This document shows, piece by piece, positions 21,814 through 32,307 of a DNA stretch of 64,000 bases. The stretch covers positions 1,934,388 to 1,998,387 of the forward strand of contig CM030935.1 of NCBI GenBank assembly GCA_018136815.1, in the 5' to 3' direction. A program made the translations under genes and the position numbers. Numbering within the stretch: the stretch's first letter is position 1; each line of letters starts with the position of its first letter. The stretch is from Isochrysis galbana. Taxonomy: Eukaryota > Haptophyta > Isochrysidales > Isochrysidaceae. The notes under the pieces were generated by a model. It saw nothing but the letters and a program-made list of their open reading frames with translations, had not been told where the DNA came from and searched no databases.

Positions 21814-23600
21814 AACTATCGTTAAAACGATAGGGTCATGGAGCGCGCGCCGCCGCCCGCTCTCGCTGCCGCTGCCCTCGCCATGATGGACGAAGAGCTC
21901 ACAGACACGCCGCTGTCGCCGAAGCGACCGCGCCAGGACGACCCCCCCAGTCAGGTGGGCACAGGAGCCGGCGGGCCGCGCCCGCGCATCACCATGAACG
22001 ACATGTGCAAAGCCGCCATGCTGGCACCAGCCAGCAGGCAACACACCTCCAGCACAATCCACAGCCACACCAGCCACAAAACACCAAAGGGACGAACCCA
22101 TAGGGAAGGCCCCCGGGCCGGGACCCTACACAGCCGCGTTACCGCCCTCGTGCTCCGGCGCGAGGGGCCGGCCCGGCGCCATACAAGACAGGACCCCATT
22201 GCTGGGGAAATGTCGCATCAAAACAGGCATTGGAAAGAACAGCTTTGGACCCCCATCAGGGGAGCGTTCTGGAAGCAGGCGTTAAACAACACCCGCGAAC
22301 TAAAACTCACATCACTAAAAGTAAGTAGAGAAGGAGCACTCTCACAACCCATGTGGGGCAGCCCAACGCACCCGGGACCTAGAATAAACCCCACATGGGC
22401 AAAGCTATGGAATAAGCTCGAATGTAATACCATACACAACGTATTCAAGGACCACGCAGCGAACGCGCCCTATAGCAGCGCAGAATGCGCGCAATACCTC
22501 AGGAACAACGACACGTATATACACTTTCAGGGAGATTATATCCCAAGAGACAAATTCCTGGAAACATGGGATACACTAGTCAGCCACGCCACGACGTTAC
22601 TGGCGGCGGCGGACAACGCGGCCGAAACGGAGTGCGCACCATCGAGACGCGAGGTGACCGACAACCAACGCGATCCGGAGGAACCGACGCCCGAACTGCG
22701 AATAACAATAGACGGGGAATACTACGTGAACATCGAGAGAAGGTGGTATGAGGCGGAGCTCTCATACCTAGGCACACCCATAATCGGAAAAAGATTACCC
22801 GCCGCACCCACGAACTTAGACTCATCCCCACCGGCGCAATGGGGGGAAGGGTACAAAACCAACAGGAGACTAGAATGCCCGCTAGCGGACGAATACACAT
22901 TAGACGGCAAGACGCCGCTGGACGGCACCGGAGTAGAACATATTACCGAGGCCCTCCAGCAGGCGATACGCAACGCAAACACCTCACGGGGCCGACCAAA
23001 TGGGAGGAAAAACTTCAAATTTCAGGCGATACATGGGCGCACCTCGCGAAGCTATACAGCTCGCCAATGATAACGGCGCGAGACATGCACCTAAACATTT
23101 CAAACATATCACACATAGGCGAGTGGGCACATATAACCGCTTTCCGGGCAGAGACAACACTTGCCGCATATGTGGGGAAGCGGATGAATCCTCGATCCAC
23201 CTAGGCGAGTGCCCCAGGATAACTAACATCCTAGGCGAACTAAATAAAGTCGCACGCTTCTCGCCTAAGGCGGAAAGAAGCAGAGAGGAAATCACTATAG
23301 ATAACCTATTCGTCTTCCCGAAAGGAGACGCCCCGAAAGCGATATGTATACTATACCTATTAGCGTGGAGGTACATAATCACGGACTTCTATAGGATACA
23401 TTACGACGGCCTAAAATTTTCGGAAGAATCCATACTGATAAGAATCATAGAGAGATACACCTTGCTGAGCAAAGCACTCCTTTTCGCACAAGAAACCGAT
23501 TCGGCGAGAACCGCCCAGGCGGGCATGGGCAGGCAACCCAAGAAAAGGATAGACATGAACGACTTGAGACCCATCTTCAATAGGAACGACAAAGGCACCC
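21814..23600 (+). mobile_element. LINE copy with intact head, missing its 3' end
   Basis: The head is a perfect inverted repeat, AACTATCGTTAAAACGATAG (21814-21833), followed by GGTC and the ATG at 21838. The open frame to 23070 begins with an ORF1-like N-terminus, then joins ORF2 C-terminal sequence (EGALSQPMWGSPT and FLETWDTLVSHATTLL match the LINE at 11325). A frame change near 22990 leads to KHFKHITHRRVGTYNRF and the zinc knuckle CRICGEADESSIHLGEC (CX2CX8HX3C). The match to other copies stops at about 23600, just before the ORF2 end. So it has lost its RT core and its 3' end. Confidence 0.78.
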
Positions 23601-24312
23601 GTTTCTTTGATTGTGGCGACTGTTTACGTGAGTTTTCGGAGTGTCCCTTTGTTGACTGGGCGGTTTTGTGAGTGGTGTGTCATCGTGGCTTGTGTCGCCA
23701 TGTAGCGCGCGCGCTCCCTCTCTCTTTCTCAATCAAGACTGTGCTCTATGCCCCTTGAGACTTGCCCCACGAACAAGCATTCGCTTGTTTCGACAGTTTG
23801 AAGACATCCTCCACTCACTTGCACGCCCTCGCCGCGCCTCGCCGCCCATTGCGCCGCGCACAAGCCCATTCATGTGCATTGCGCGCATGCCGCGCGCGTC
23901 GGTACGTCGGACGAAGCCTAGCGAATGTGTCACATTCATCCTAGATGATGCGATTTCCAGGTTCTTATTTCCAGGTCCTTCGCCGTGCGGCCACACGTTG
24001 AAGCCCAGGCATACCTAGGTTGGTAGGGTTCGTCCCTAGCGACCTAGAATTCGAGTTCTCGTTTCGTTTCTTCTTCTTCTAGCCTGTTTGTCAGGTCTAG
24101 ATTCCAGGTTTCCTCCTTTCGGGTAATCTTGACCCAAAGGAGCCAGGTCGCCTATCGCTCGCTGCGCGCTTGTCTCAGGCTCTCGGGGTACCTTCAGGAG
24201 GCTCGTTTAGCTTCTTGCAAGGCTTGTTGTCTCTTGCTGGGTTCCGGTTCTTTCTTGGGACTTGCTAACTTTCGTTGTTTGTCGTCCAGGCTTGTTCTTC
24301 GTAGGTTCTGCT
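23601..24312. repeat. Unassigned stretch with inverted dispersed repeat
   Basis: 23934-24151 is the inverted partner of 14311-14539. The rest shows no gene. Confidence 0.6.
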
Positions 24313-25143
24313 TAGCTAGGGCTAGGCAGAAATATGTAGAAAAAGCTGCCTAAATATGTTTCAAAAATATGTCGTTTATATGCAGGACTCGGCCCAAATA
24401 TGTCGAAAATATGCGATGTTCTAACTCTTAAAACCGGCGCACCGGCGCGCCGAATAAGCAACTAATGACTAATAAACAATAAACAATAAGAGTACTTGCT
24501 ACTTGAACTTGAGTGAGACCTATCCACGTTATGAGTACCTTAGCAACAAGTTGCATACCCATTACCCATTAGCACACCATATCAGCATAGGAGCACACAT
24601 TAGCTACCGCTTCTGCTCTCCCTCGCGCTTGTTGCGGTTATAACGCAACATGACAGACGCTTGCAAGGAAAGGGCGGAGATGAGCTGCACGCGCGCGCAC
24701 ACAACGCACCATACCATGGGCATAGGGCTAGGGCCTTCAGCCTGGCTCCTGGCTCACCTGCATGACACTCCTGGCGGCTGGCAGCTGGCGGCGACCTCTC
24801 TCTCTCTTCGCTCTCTCCTCTCTCTCCTCGTGCGTGTGTGACATTAGAGTAGACTGTTGTATAAGGGAAAGAGAGGTAATATCACGGAATCAATCCCTAC
24901 ATTTACGTTAACGAACTTGGCGCTCTTGGGGCATGGGGCACAACGGCATAAACCGCCAAAAATATAGTTACGCGCGCGCGGGAACGTGGCCGCCCCACAA
25001 ATATAGTAGTAGTAACTATGTGTGCAACTCTCTCACTTTTCCATGTGGCAGGCTGCACAACCCCCCAAATATGTCGCCAAATATGTAGATCTCGGAAGAG
25101 ATATGTCGAAATATGTTTTTCGCGAGGTTTAAGTTCGAACTTG
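24313..25143. mobile_element. Possible hAT-like element with AAATATGT arrays at both ends
   Basis: The left end reads TAGGGCTAGGCAGAAATATG with further AAATATGT motifs to 24410. Near the right end, more copies lie at 25063-25120, followed by GCCTAGCC, whose reverse complement GGCTAGGC matches the left end. No target duplication was found and no transposase is encoded, so the pairing is tentative. Confidence 0.4.
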
Positions 25144-25260
25144 CCTAGCCAACACCAACAGGCACACCAATTTAAAAATAAAATAGTGGGTGAGAGGAGG
25201 GCTTCACTCTATCGTGGTTACAGCCATCTCGTGCTGCATCATCAAATGCTCTATCATACA

Positions 25261-27016
25261 CTAGTCAGTTAGCTGTGTATACTGGTCTTTGGGAGAACAC
25301 CATGCGCATTGGATGAGGACCCCAAACAAGAGCAAGGACAATTGGACAAGACCTGAGAGGGAGAATGGACATTCGGAGGGCTAATGCGGCATGGAGACAC
25401 AAATGCATGGATTTGGCAACCTACGATCGCCATTGATACGAGAGGCAAAGCACCTGGCAGAAACTCCGCCGTTGGCTTGCCGCCTGCTGCTTCGATGACA
25501 AAGTCGCCCTGCGAGTACGAATTCATCGTCTTGATGCCCTATAACTCGCCAACGGAGGGCCGTTCACGTTACATGGGGGCAGCTGCCGCCTGCTCATAAA
25601 TGCTCACAGCCATCCACATGGATCCGCAGGCACGTGCGGCCGTGTTCCTAACTATGGGCTGGGTCGCGCAACTAATCGCCCTTTCAACTCCCATGTGGTT
25701 GTGTGTTTGTGGGTGGGCATGCATGTTCTCGAGCTGGGGCGCATGAACCACTTACCTTGACCGTTCCAAACGAACCGATGATTGCAGACGCGACGATGAG
25801 ACTGCCTCGCCCACGTGCAAGAAGCAAAGCTGCAAGGATGCTGGCGACCGGCATAGCGAAGGACCAAAAAGGAATGAGAGGGTAACCCAAGTAGAGTGGC
25901 TCGTCTGGATTGTAGGCTATTAACTGAGGGACAAATTGACCCACCAACCGGGTCAAGAGTACACCCGCGAATAAACCGGCGACAATGAGCGCAACATTCA
26001 TGAGAGCTTTCGCCAAAAGCATGGAGAGGAAGCACAAGAAGATGCAGACCTAAAGCAATGGGATTGTGGAGGGGGTGTTAGCATGAGGGGGACTGGGGCA
26101 TCAGTTGCACGGCAATCCCGTTTGTCCTGGCATATGTGCCATTTTGGTCTCATCATGCACGAAAGTTGCACCTGACCATGGGGGTTCGTGATGGCAGCTG
26201 CACAGCTGTCGCGTCATGCCCACAGCTCCTCCCGGGGAGGAATGGGTATCTTGCAGGATGCACTCACGAAAAGGGCGAATGCGCAAGAAACGTCGAATGG
26301 AACCAAATACTCGCCGATGTGTGGGTTGGGATGATCTGTGGAGTTTCCCCACCAAATATCAAATGCAAAGGTCGCCATCACTTCCACCTCGAGGTGATCG
26401 CCACGTAAGAAGTCACGAGTTTCCTGCTGAACAAGGAAGAAGCCGACCGCCAGCGCCAGCGTAACAGCCAATAGCGAGTTGACCAACTCCGCCCCAGCAA
26501 AGAGCGCACAGACGCCGAGGACCGAGAGCACAATTCCAGCCGTCAACATCATCGCGGGCGGCAGCTCGTAAGCAATTCCTTCCACGGCGGAGTTGAGTGT
26601 GACGTTGAAATGCCACGAAACGCTCTCAATCGCGTCAGACAGACCTGTGCCCCAAGCATGGGTGGAAGGGCTGAGCCAGCGCGGCGCAAGGAAGCTGGTG
26701 TGTACAGCAGCCACTGCTCTGCCACCCACGAGCTCCTCGCCCCCCCCTCCCCTCCCCCCACTCCCGCCCAGCCCCCCGACCGGGCCACACACGCACTCTC
26801 TGCCACACATTCCTCTGGGGAGAGCACATCGATCACGATCGCAAGCAGCAGCGAGAGGAGGAGGTAGGAGAGGACGGAGGCGAGGGTGGGCAGCTGCTTG
26901 TGCTCAATGAGCTGGCTCGCGTGCCGGACCTCGCTCTTCTCCTCGGCGTCCTCGCCTGTGCTTGGCAGGCCGCCGGAGACCGACACGTCGCGGGAGTGGC
27001 TCGCCGCACGCGCCAT
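25261..27016 (-). CDS. Multi-pass membrane protein, TMEM198/DUF4203-like
   Basis: Five exons fit in phase: 27016-26797, 26644-26268, 26049-25756, 25538-25454 and 25352-25261, giving 355 residues. About eight hydrophobic segments are present. One is near 55-73 (SVLSYLLLSLLLAIVIDVL), two lie between 100 and 146, four lie between 194 and 297 (including AGLFAGVLLTRLV and SFAMPVASILAALLLARGRG), and a last one near 328-342 (LVQLSLLLFGVLIQ) is only revealed by the final splice. The repeated Gly/Ala-rich helices followed by a short GTVKGIKT link resemble the TMEM198 (DUF4203) family of eukaryotic membrane proteins. That assignment is moderate at best. It is divergent from nothing close. Its leader is a GA-rich tract. 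Confidence 0.7.
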
Positions 27017-27019
27017 CGA

Positions 27020-27135
27020 TCTCTCTCTCTCCTTTCTCCTCTTTCTCTCCTCCACCTCTCTATTTCTTATTTCTCACTTATTTTTTCTCTCACTCTTGTT
27101 GGTGTTCCTCTCTCTCCTCCCCTCTCCCTCTCCCT

Positions 27136-27204
<69 letters not shown>

Positions 27205-27264
27205 TCTCCTTCTCTCTCTCTCTCCCTCCCTCTCTCTCCCTCCCTCCCTATCTCTCTCTCTCCC

Positions 27265-27297
<33 letters not shown>

Positions 27298-27300
27298 TTG
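27020..27300 (+). repeat. CT-rich microsatellite (GA-rich leader of the membrane protein gene)
   Basis: A long interrupted (CT)n tract, longest at 27147-27199, lies just upstream of the minus-strand start codon at 27016. It would be (GA)n in the transcript or promoter. Confidence 0.85.
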
Positions 27301-28407
27301 ATGCCTCTCCTGCCTCCCTCTCAATCCACCCCTAATGTTACCTAGGAGTACCTTGTTCCTCTACTCTCTTCTCTTTTCTTCTGTTCTTTCGTTGATAAAC
27401 TCCCTCCCTCTCCGCTCTCTCTTTTCTCCCTTTCCCTCGCTCTTTTCCCCACACCTCTTTAGGCCTCGACGCATACGACCCCCGAGAGAAAATTGGCGTC
27501 CGAAAATATGAGTTTCACGGTCCGATTTTCACAGTGGGGGAGGTGCGGGGAACCCCAAACATTGGAGTTTGCAGAGTAGCTAGCACGAATTCCTCGTACT
27601 CCGCCTGCTTCTACTTTGGTCCAATTCACGGTTTGATGTTCACGCTGGCCGCTGGCGGAGCCCTTCTGCTGGCTCTTGGCGGTCCCCTCTGCTCCCCCCC
27701 CCTTCCCCCCCGCGCCCACCGCCGTCCAGGATTCCAGCGATCGCCTCGTCGGGTTTGAGGTGCTGGGGGCTTCAGATATGTCCAACCCCCCTCTCGTCGC
27801 TCGATTCTGGTCGGACGTCGGACGCCGTCGATGGGGGATGGGGATGGGGGCCCCGCGCTCACCTTGGACCTTGTGGTGACCTCTTGAGAGAGGGAGAGAG
27901 AGGAGCCGCTCTTTCCTCGCTCACTGGCTCATTCTGTTGGCCTATACAGATCGAGTTCACACCTCAGGTAATTTAATGCCCCTCCCTACAAGTAGGTGGT
28001 ACAAAAAATACTCGAACGCGAACGCAACTCAAACTTTTTGACCGTTTGAACATAGTCAACTACCTACTACTCCCTTGACCCCCAAAGTGAACACTGTGAA
28101 AAACACTGACAATTTTCCTCGCGCCGCGTACACGCGGCGCTCAACACCTCGCGGCTGCGCCGCGAACACACCCAACTCACGGCGCGCGACAATGAACACC
28201 CGTCAACTACATACTCACCCCCCCTAAAAAAGTGAACGCGCGTAATATTTTTACCACTTACTTGTAAACCCCGGCCGGGTCTCCTCCCTCTCTCTCTCCC
28301 TCGCTTCCTCTCTCTGATTTCGCTCGCCCCGCGCGGCGCCTGCTCCGCCCGCCACGGCGCCGAGGGGCTGAAGAGCTCGCGTTCGAGCCACCCGCCCCGC
28401 CCGCCCA
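27301..28407. other. Interval with short shared repeat and hairpins, upstream of the transporter
   Basis: 27460-27510 matches part of 15525-15580 (reverse strand). Two perfect hairpins, GCGCCGCGTACACGCGGCGC (28122-28141) and CGCGGCTGCGCCGCG (28151-28165), lie in a stretch of repeated GTGAACAC-like words. The last 130 bases are pyrimidine-rich and probably the transporter's leader. Confidence 0.5.
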
Positions 28408-29743
28408 ATGTCCTCCTCGCTGCCCACAGTCGGCATCGCTGTAGCCAACGTGGCGTGCTCCGTCTCCCTTGTCCTGGTGAACAAGGCGGTCTTCTCGTCA
28501 GGCTTCAACTTCCCGATGACCCTCACATGCCTTCACTTCGTCTTCACCGTGCTCTTCTATCGGATCTTAGCCAGCTGCGCCTTCTTCGAAATGCGCGCGA
28601 TACCACAGATGGAAGCATTCAAAATTGCTGGCTTCGGAGTCGGATCCATTGGCTTCATGAACATATCTCTCCATCTCAATTCAGTCGGGTTCTATCAAAT
28701 CACCAAGCTTGCTATTGTGCCGTGCACGCTTGCCGCACAGGTGGCTGCTCTCTGTACCATTGTCACAATTGCCGCGCTCGTGCCTCCACCCGCTTGGCTA
28801 ATTCCGCGCACTGCACTTCTGACAGAGGAAGGAGTACAGCATGGCCCTACACACTCACTCACTACCCTATGTCGTCCGCAAATAGGCCTTGCTCTACAAT
28901 ACGCATGCCTCACGGCGTGTCAAGCTATCCCTGCTCATCTTACTGCTGGGATTGGCAATGGCGACCGTGTCCGACGTGCAGTTGAACGCGCCGGGGTTCG
29001 TGCTGGGTTTGTTGGCTGTGGTAACGACAACTATTTTTCAAATTTGGCAGGGCTCCAAGCAGAAGGAGCTTGAGCTTTCAGCTACACAACTTCAGGCGGC
29101 TGTCTCGTTTTGGCAAGCAATACAGTCTTTAACCGCGGCGATCGCACTGGAGAACCTCTGTATTCGACTGCCGCCACCGCTCAGCCCAGACCCGCAGCAA
29201 GAATGTCGCACTGCGGTAAATTTTGTGGCGAACGAGCAGTCTAGTGAAGGAAGCATCGTGCCCTTGGTACTTCTAACGTGCTTGATTGCGTTGGGCACCA
29301 ACTTCTCCTCGTTTTGTCTCATTGGCCGCACCTCAGCCATCACATTCCAGGTGGTCGGCCATGCAAAAACATGCCTCGTTCTCGCTGGCGGCTATTTGTT
29401 GTGGCCACCACAAGATACTTCCCAGCTTGCACACAACGTTCTCGGAGTGTCGATAGCAATGGTGGGTTGTATTCTCTATGGGCACGTGAAGATGGCTGAG
29501 GCCAATGCACGACGCGACATCTGCGATTCCTTATGCTCAACGCCGCTTCTTTTGCTTGTGACAGACTCTACGCGATATGAACCGGTTCCCAGCAACTCAT
29601 TATCAGACGCAAAGGAGATACCAATTGGGAATCTATCAGCGTCTGATGCTAAAGTGGCGCTCCGCCGCGGACCGACTGGCAACACTGAGACCCTTGACCC
29701 AGGCACCATTGAAGCGGGAGAGGTGGAAGAACGAGCCAAGTAG
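28408..29743 (+). CDS. SLC35E3-like nucleotide-sugar/triose-phosphate-type transporter
   Basis: Two exons (28408-28740 and 28886-29743) give 396 residues with about ten membrane helices, the size of the drug/metabolite transporter superfamily. Family landmarks are an N-terminal VNKAVFSSGFNFPMTLTCLH, then FMNISLHLNSVGFYQITKLA, then FQIWQGSKQKEL after the intron, and a late GRTSAITFQVVGHAKTCLVL. These match the SLC35E3 branch of TPT-type transporters, which act in Golgi or plastid membranes. The substrate cannot be predicted. The last 85 residues are a polar cytosolic tail. The intron sits after TLAAQ. Confidence 0.85.
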
Positions 29744-29883
29744 TATATCCCATCGACGAAGATGTGATGCATATGTTGGCGCTATATTGTCATGTCTATC
29801 ATTCCTCTTTCGCTACCGCTAATGATGATTGTGTATCCAGATGGTGTCGCTAGTGTCTCGTACTAGTACTACGCTATAAAAAC

Positions 29884-29992
29884 TTCATAATATTCTTACC
29901 GCACTCGCGGCGAATGGAACGCACTACCTACTACACGTAGTACGTAGCATACTTTCTACATCCCCACTCCCCCGGCCCTTCTCCCCTCGTGT
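29884..29992 (-). mobile_element. 3' tail fragment of an A-type retroposon
   Basis: On the minus strand this matches the last ~100 bases of the intact element at 43659-44420, including CGCCGCGAGTGCGGTAAGAA followed by TATT. It is a 5'-truncated insertion about 140 bases after the transporter stop codon. Confidence 0.7.
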
Positions 29993-30447
29993 ATGACAAG
30001 ATTCAAATAATGAAGACAATGCGTATGCTAGGTTGGGATATTACAAGTCTGAATGATGACCATTTATATGAGCAGGGCATGTGGGATGAGTTCAATCAAA
30101 AACGTGGGTTAGGCTTGACACCTGAAAAATATATAACATTATGAAGGATGACGGTTGGGATATACAACTGCTGCGTCAAAGCCGCAGGTATTTGGCGTGT
30201 TCCGAAAAGTGTGGGTGATTGCAACTCATCACACGTGGTTTTATCCGTGTTGTATGTGGGGGGGGGGGGGGTTGCTATGCGCACGCGCCGCGTCCTTGTA
30301 TGTGTCGTGATTAGCTTTGTACTCATCTTCGTAAGTATAATACTAACTGGAGGAATTGTTGAGACATTCCTACCTAAAAAGAAAACAAGCGTTCTGAGTG
30401 AAAAAAAATTATCGACTGGCCCTCTTTTGACGGAACGCAACCTTGTT
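29993..30447 (+). other. AT-rich island with short coding-like frames
   Basis: Base composition is clearly more AT-rich than the surroundings. A 44-residue frame at 30010-30144 (MKTMRMLGWDITSLNDDHLY...) overlaps the next ATG by ATGA. At 30278 a frame begins MRTRRVLVCVVISFVLIFVS, a signal-anchor-like segment, and runs to where the next repeat starts. No family was recognised. It could be transferred DNA or the remnant of a gene interrupted by the repeat. Confidence 0.35.
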
Positions 30448-30829
30448 ACGTGTCTTCTCGCCCCGATTGGGTAAGAGAAGACGGGGGCACTAGAACCAGG
30501 AGGGAAGGGCCGCGGCTCGCCGCGGCCACTCGCTCCGGCGAGGAGAGATTAGCGCTTCTGGGCTCCTATTCACGAGCGCCCCCCCCCCTGCGTTGTTTTT
30601 ACCCGAAAGGGGTTTTCCCCCAGCGTGGACTCGAGGAGAGGGCGTGCTGGGGTGCGCGGGGTCGGTGCGTGCACTGGGGGGAGGACAAATATCGAGGGGA
30701 GGAGGCAGTGCCCCCTTCCCCCGGTAGCACTCGGACACCTGACTCGTCAGGCATGGCGGGATTCCGGGACGGAAAAGTTGTGTCCAATTAGCTAGTGGGG
30801 TTGGCTAGGATATAACATAAATTATTACT
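30448..30829 (+). mobile_element. 5'-truncated B-type retroposon
   Basis: It matches the 3' halves of 32308-33189 (reverse) and 60091-61010, from ACGTGTCTTCTCGCCCCG to GGCTAGGATATAA plus an ATT-rich tail. It ends only about four bases from the minus-strand hydroxylase stop codon, so it forms that gene's 3' UTR in antisense. Confidence 0.85.
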
Positions 30830-30832
30830 ACT

Positions 30833-31978
30833 TTATTCATGGTACGATCCACATCTATCGTGTTGAGCCTCCAATGCCCACATTGTGAGTGCACATCGAG
30901 TTGCATGGGAGGGAAGTACCTCGTGTTCGATATCAGTCGATCGGAAACACACTAGTCGGCCGCCTAAAGGAGGGATATGGTCCCAGCGCCCATCGCGCAA
31001 TCTCGCACGCAATGAGCCGCCGTCACGCTCAACATCCCAATCTTGAGGGTTGAGATATATGATCATGGTAAGCCGTCGTGGATTTGTGCATGGATCTTTG
31101 CAGTCAAAGTGCGGTTTGTAGAATGCTGGGGTGCGAAAGCTTCCCTCGTATACCGCAGCTTGCACGGGTTCAGGGACGCTCAATGACCACCCCCCTGCTC
31201 TCTCTAACTCTGCTGGGAGAGCTCGCAACAGACGAACCACCAAGGAGAGAGCCCGCAGCCCCCTTGCCTCTGCGTACGCTGGCGTGATCCAGCCAATCAG
31301 GTCGTTACGAACACCCTGAGCTCGTTGGTGTCGGACGTCGGAAAGCTCGCCTGACTCCCTGAGCGACAGCAATTCCGAGCGCGCGGAGGCCACCTCATCT
31401 TCACTGAGTACACGGTCGAGGACTACTAGGCCACTCATTTGTGGTCTTAACGCATCGACGGCACTCTGGGTGATGAAATGACTTGCCCGCGCCCATCGAC
31501 AGCGGGCCGACGGCACTGCGGATTTCCCTCCCCAATAGTCCCCTCGGCGTTGTGTCTCGTCAGCGAGTTTGCCGGAGAGTGCCCTGGCATACACAGCAGC
31601 AGCAACCTCCTCGACCCCGACCATGCGTGCACCTGTCCTTTCCGCAGCCAGCATGTGGCGCACTGCAGCGACCTCGTCTGCAGAGAGGGTGAGCACCTTA
31701 TGACCGGCCTCCATGGCAAATGCTTCTGCCGCGGCGACGTCCGCCTGCCAGTCGGGCCAGGTCAGCTTGTTGGCCAGCCCTGCCATGATGTGACCTCTTT
31801 CGGCCTGTGCGAGTGCTTCGTATAGTAAGGGAACGTCGGAGCGGGAGGGCTGTGCGAGAGATGAGGGCTGGGCGCGCGTGGCCGGCCTGGACGTGGCCTG
31901 CGCGCCCCGCCGTCGCTCGCGCCAACTGCCCAACTCGCGGGAGCGGCGAGATTGGCAGGCCATCGCCCTCTCTCGCAC
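30833..31978 (-). CDS. Prolyl 4-hydroxylase of the EGLN (HIF-PHD) type
   Basis: A single-exon gene of 381 residues. The C-terminal 2-oxoglutarate/Fe(II) dioxygenase domain has the iron ligands H290 and D292 (YKPHFDCKDP) and H352 (IEHEVLP), and the 2-oxoglutarate-binding R361 (HATRCALTMW). The H-to-R spacing of nine is the same as in human EGLN1, and so is the MIIYLNPQDW strand. Such enzymes use oxygen to hydroxylate prolines and can act as oxygen sensors. In protists a known target is Skp1, so Skp1 or another substrate is possible here. The N-terminal half has no recognised domain and no zinc finger. A Met at 31958 is an alternative start. A retroposon abuts the stop codon. Confidence 0.88.
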   Translation of the reverse strand: MRERAMACQSRRSRELGSWRERRRGAQATSRPATRAQPSSLAQPSRSDVPLLYEALAQAERGHIMAGLANKLTWPDWQADVAAAEAFAMEAGHKVLTLSADEVAAVRHMLAAERTGARMVGVEEVAAAVYARALSGKLADETQRRGDYWGGKSAVPSARCRWARASHFITQSAVDALRPQMSGLVVLDRVLSEDEVASARSELLSLRESGELSDVRHQRAQGVRNDLIGWITPAYAEARGLRALSLVVRLLRALPAELERAGGWSLSVPEPVQAAVYEGSFRTPAFYKPHFDCKDPCTNPRRLTMIIYLNPQDWDVERDGGSLRARLRDGRWDHIPPLGGRLVCFRSTDIEHEVLPSHATRCALTMWALEAQHDRCGSYHE

Positions 31979-32290
31979 TCTCCCGCCCAGCCGCTCGCCC
32001 GCACAGCAGACACTCTCTGCAGCCGTGGTATACTTTATTACTATCTCCAGTATTGGGTGCTACGTACATTCGACCGGAGGGGCGTGGGCGCGTTTGCCTG
32101 CAACTAAAGTAGAACTAAAAAAACTAATGACAATGGATTGACATCTGGCCGCACTTACCATACTACGAACCCTTACTCACTATCACTCACGAGCACGAGC
32201 AGACTCACACTAGATGGGAGACAGGGCAAGCACTTGCCAAGCACGTGTGTGAGTGATGAGTGATGAGTGAAGCACAACAAACATATGAGC
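31979..32290. other. Upstream region of the hydroxylase
   Basis: About 310 bases with no gene. Repeats of GAGTGATGAGTGATGAG occur near 32250. It probably holds the hydroxylase promoter. Confidence 0.4.
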
Positions 32291-32307
32291 ACAATGTACA
32301 ATGTACA

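Noticed and set aside
26886-27345. Three overlapping frames full of Ser-Leu repeats
   Set aside because: They are translations of the (CT)n microsatellite and have no protein character.
30148-30474. 108-residue plus-strand frame as a complete gene
   Set aside because: It runs through a G homopolymer and into a retroposon; only the part from 30278 looks protein-like.
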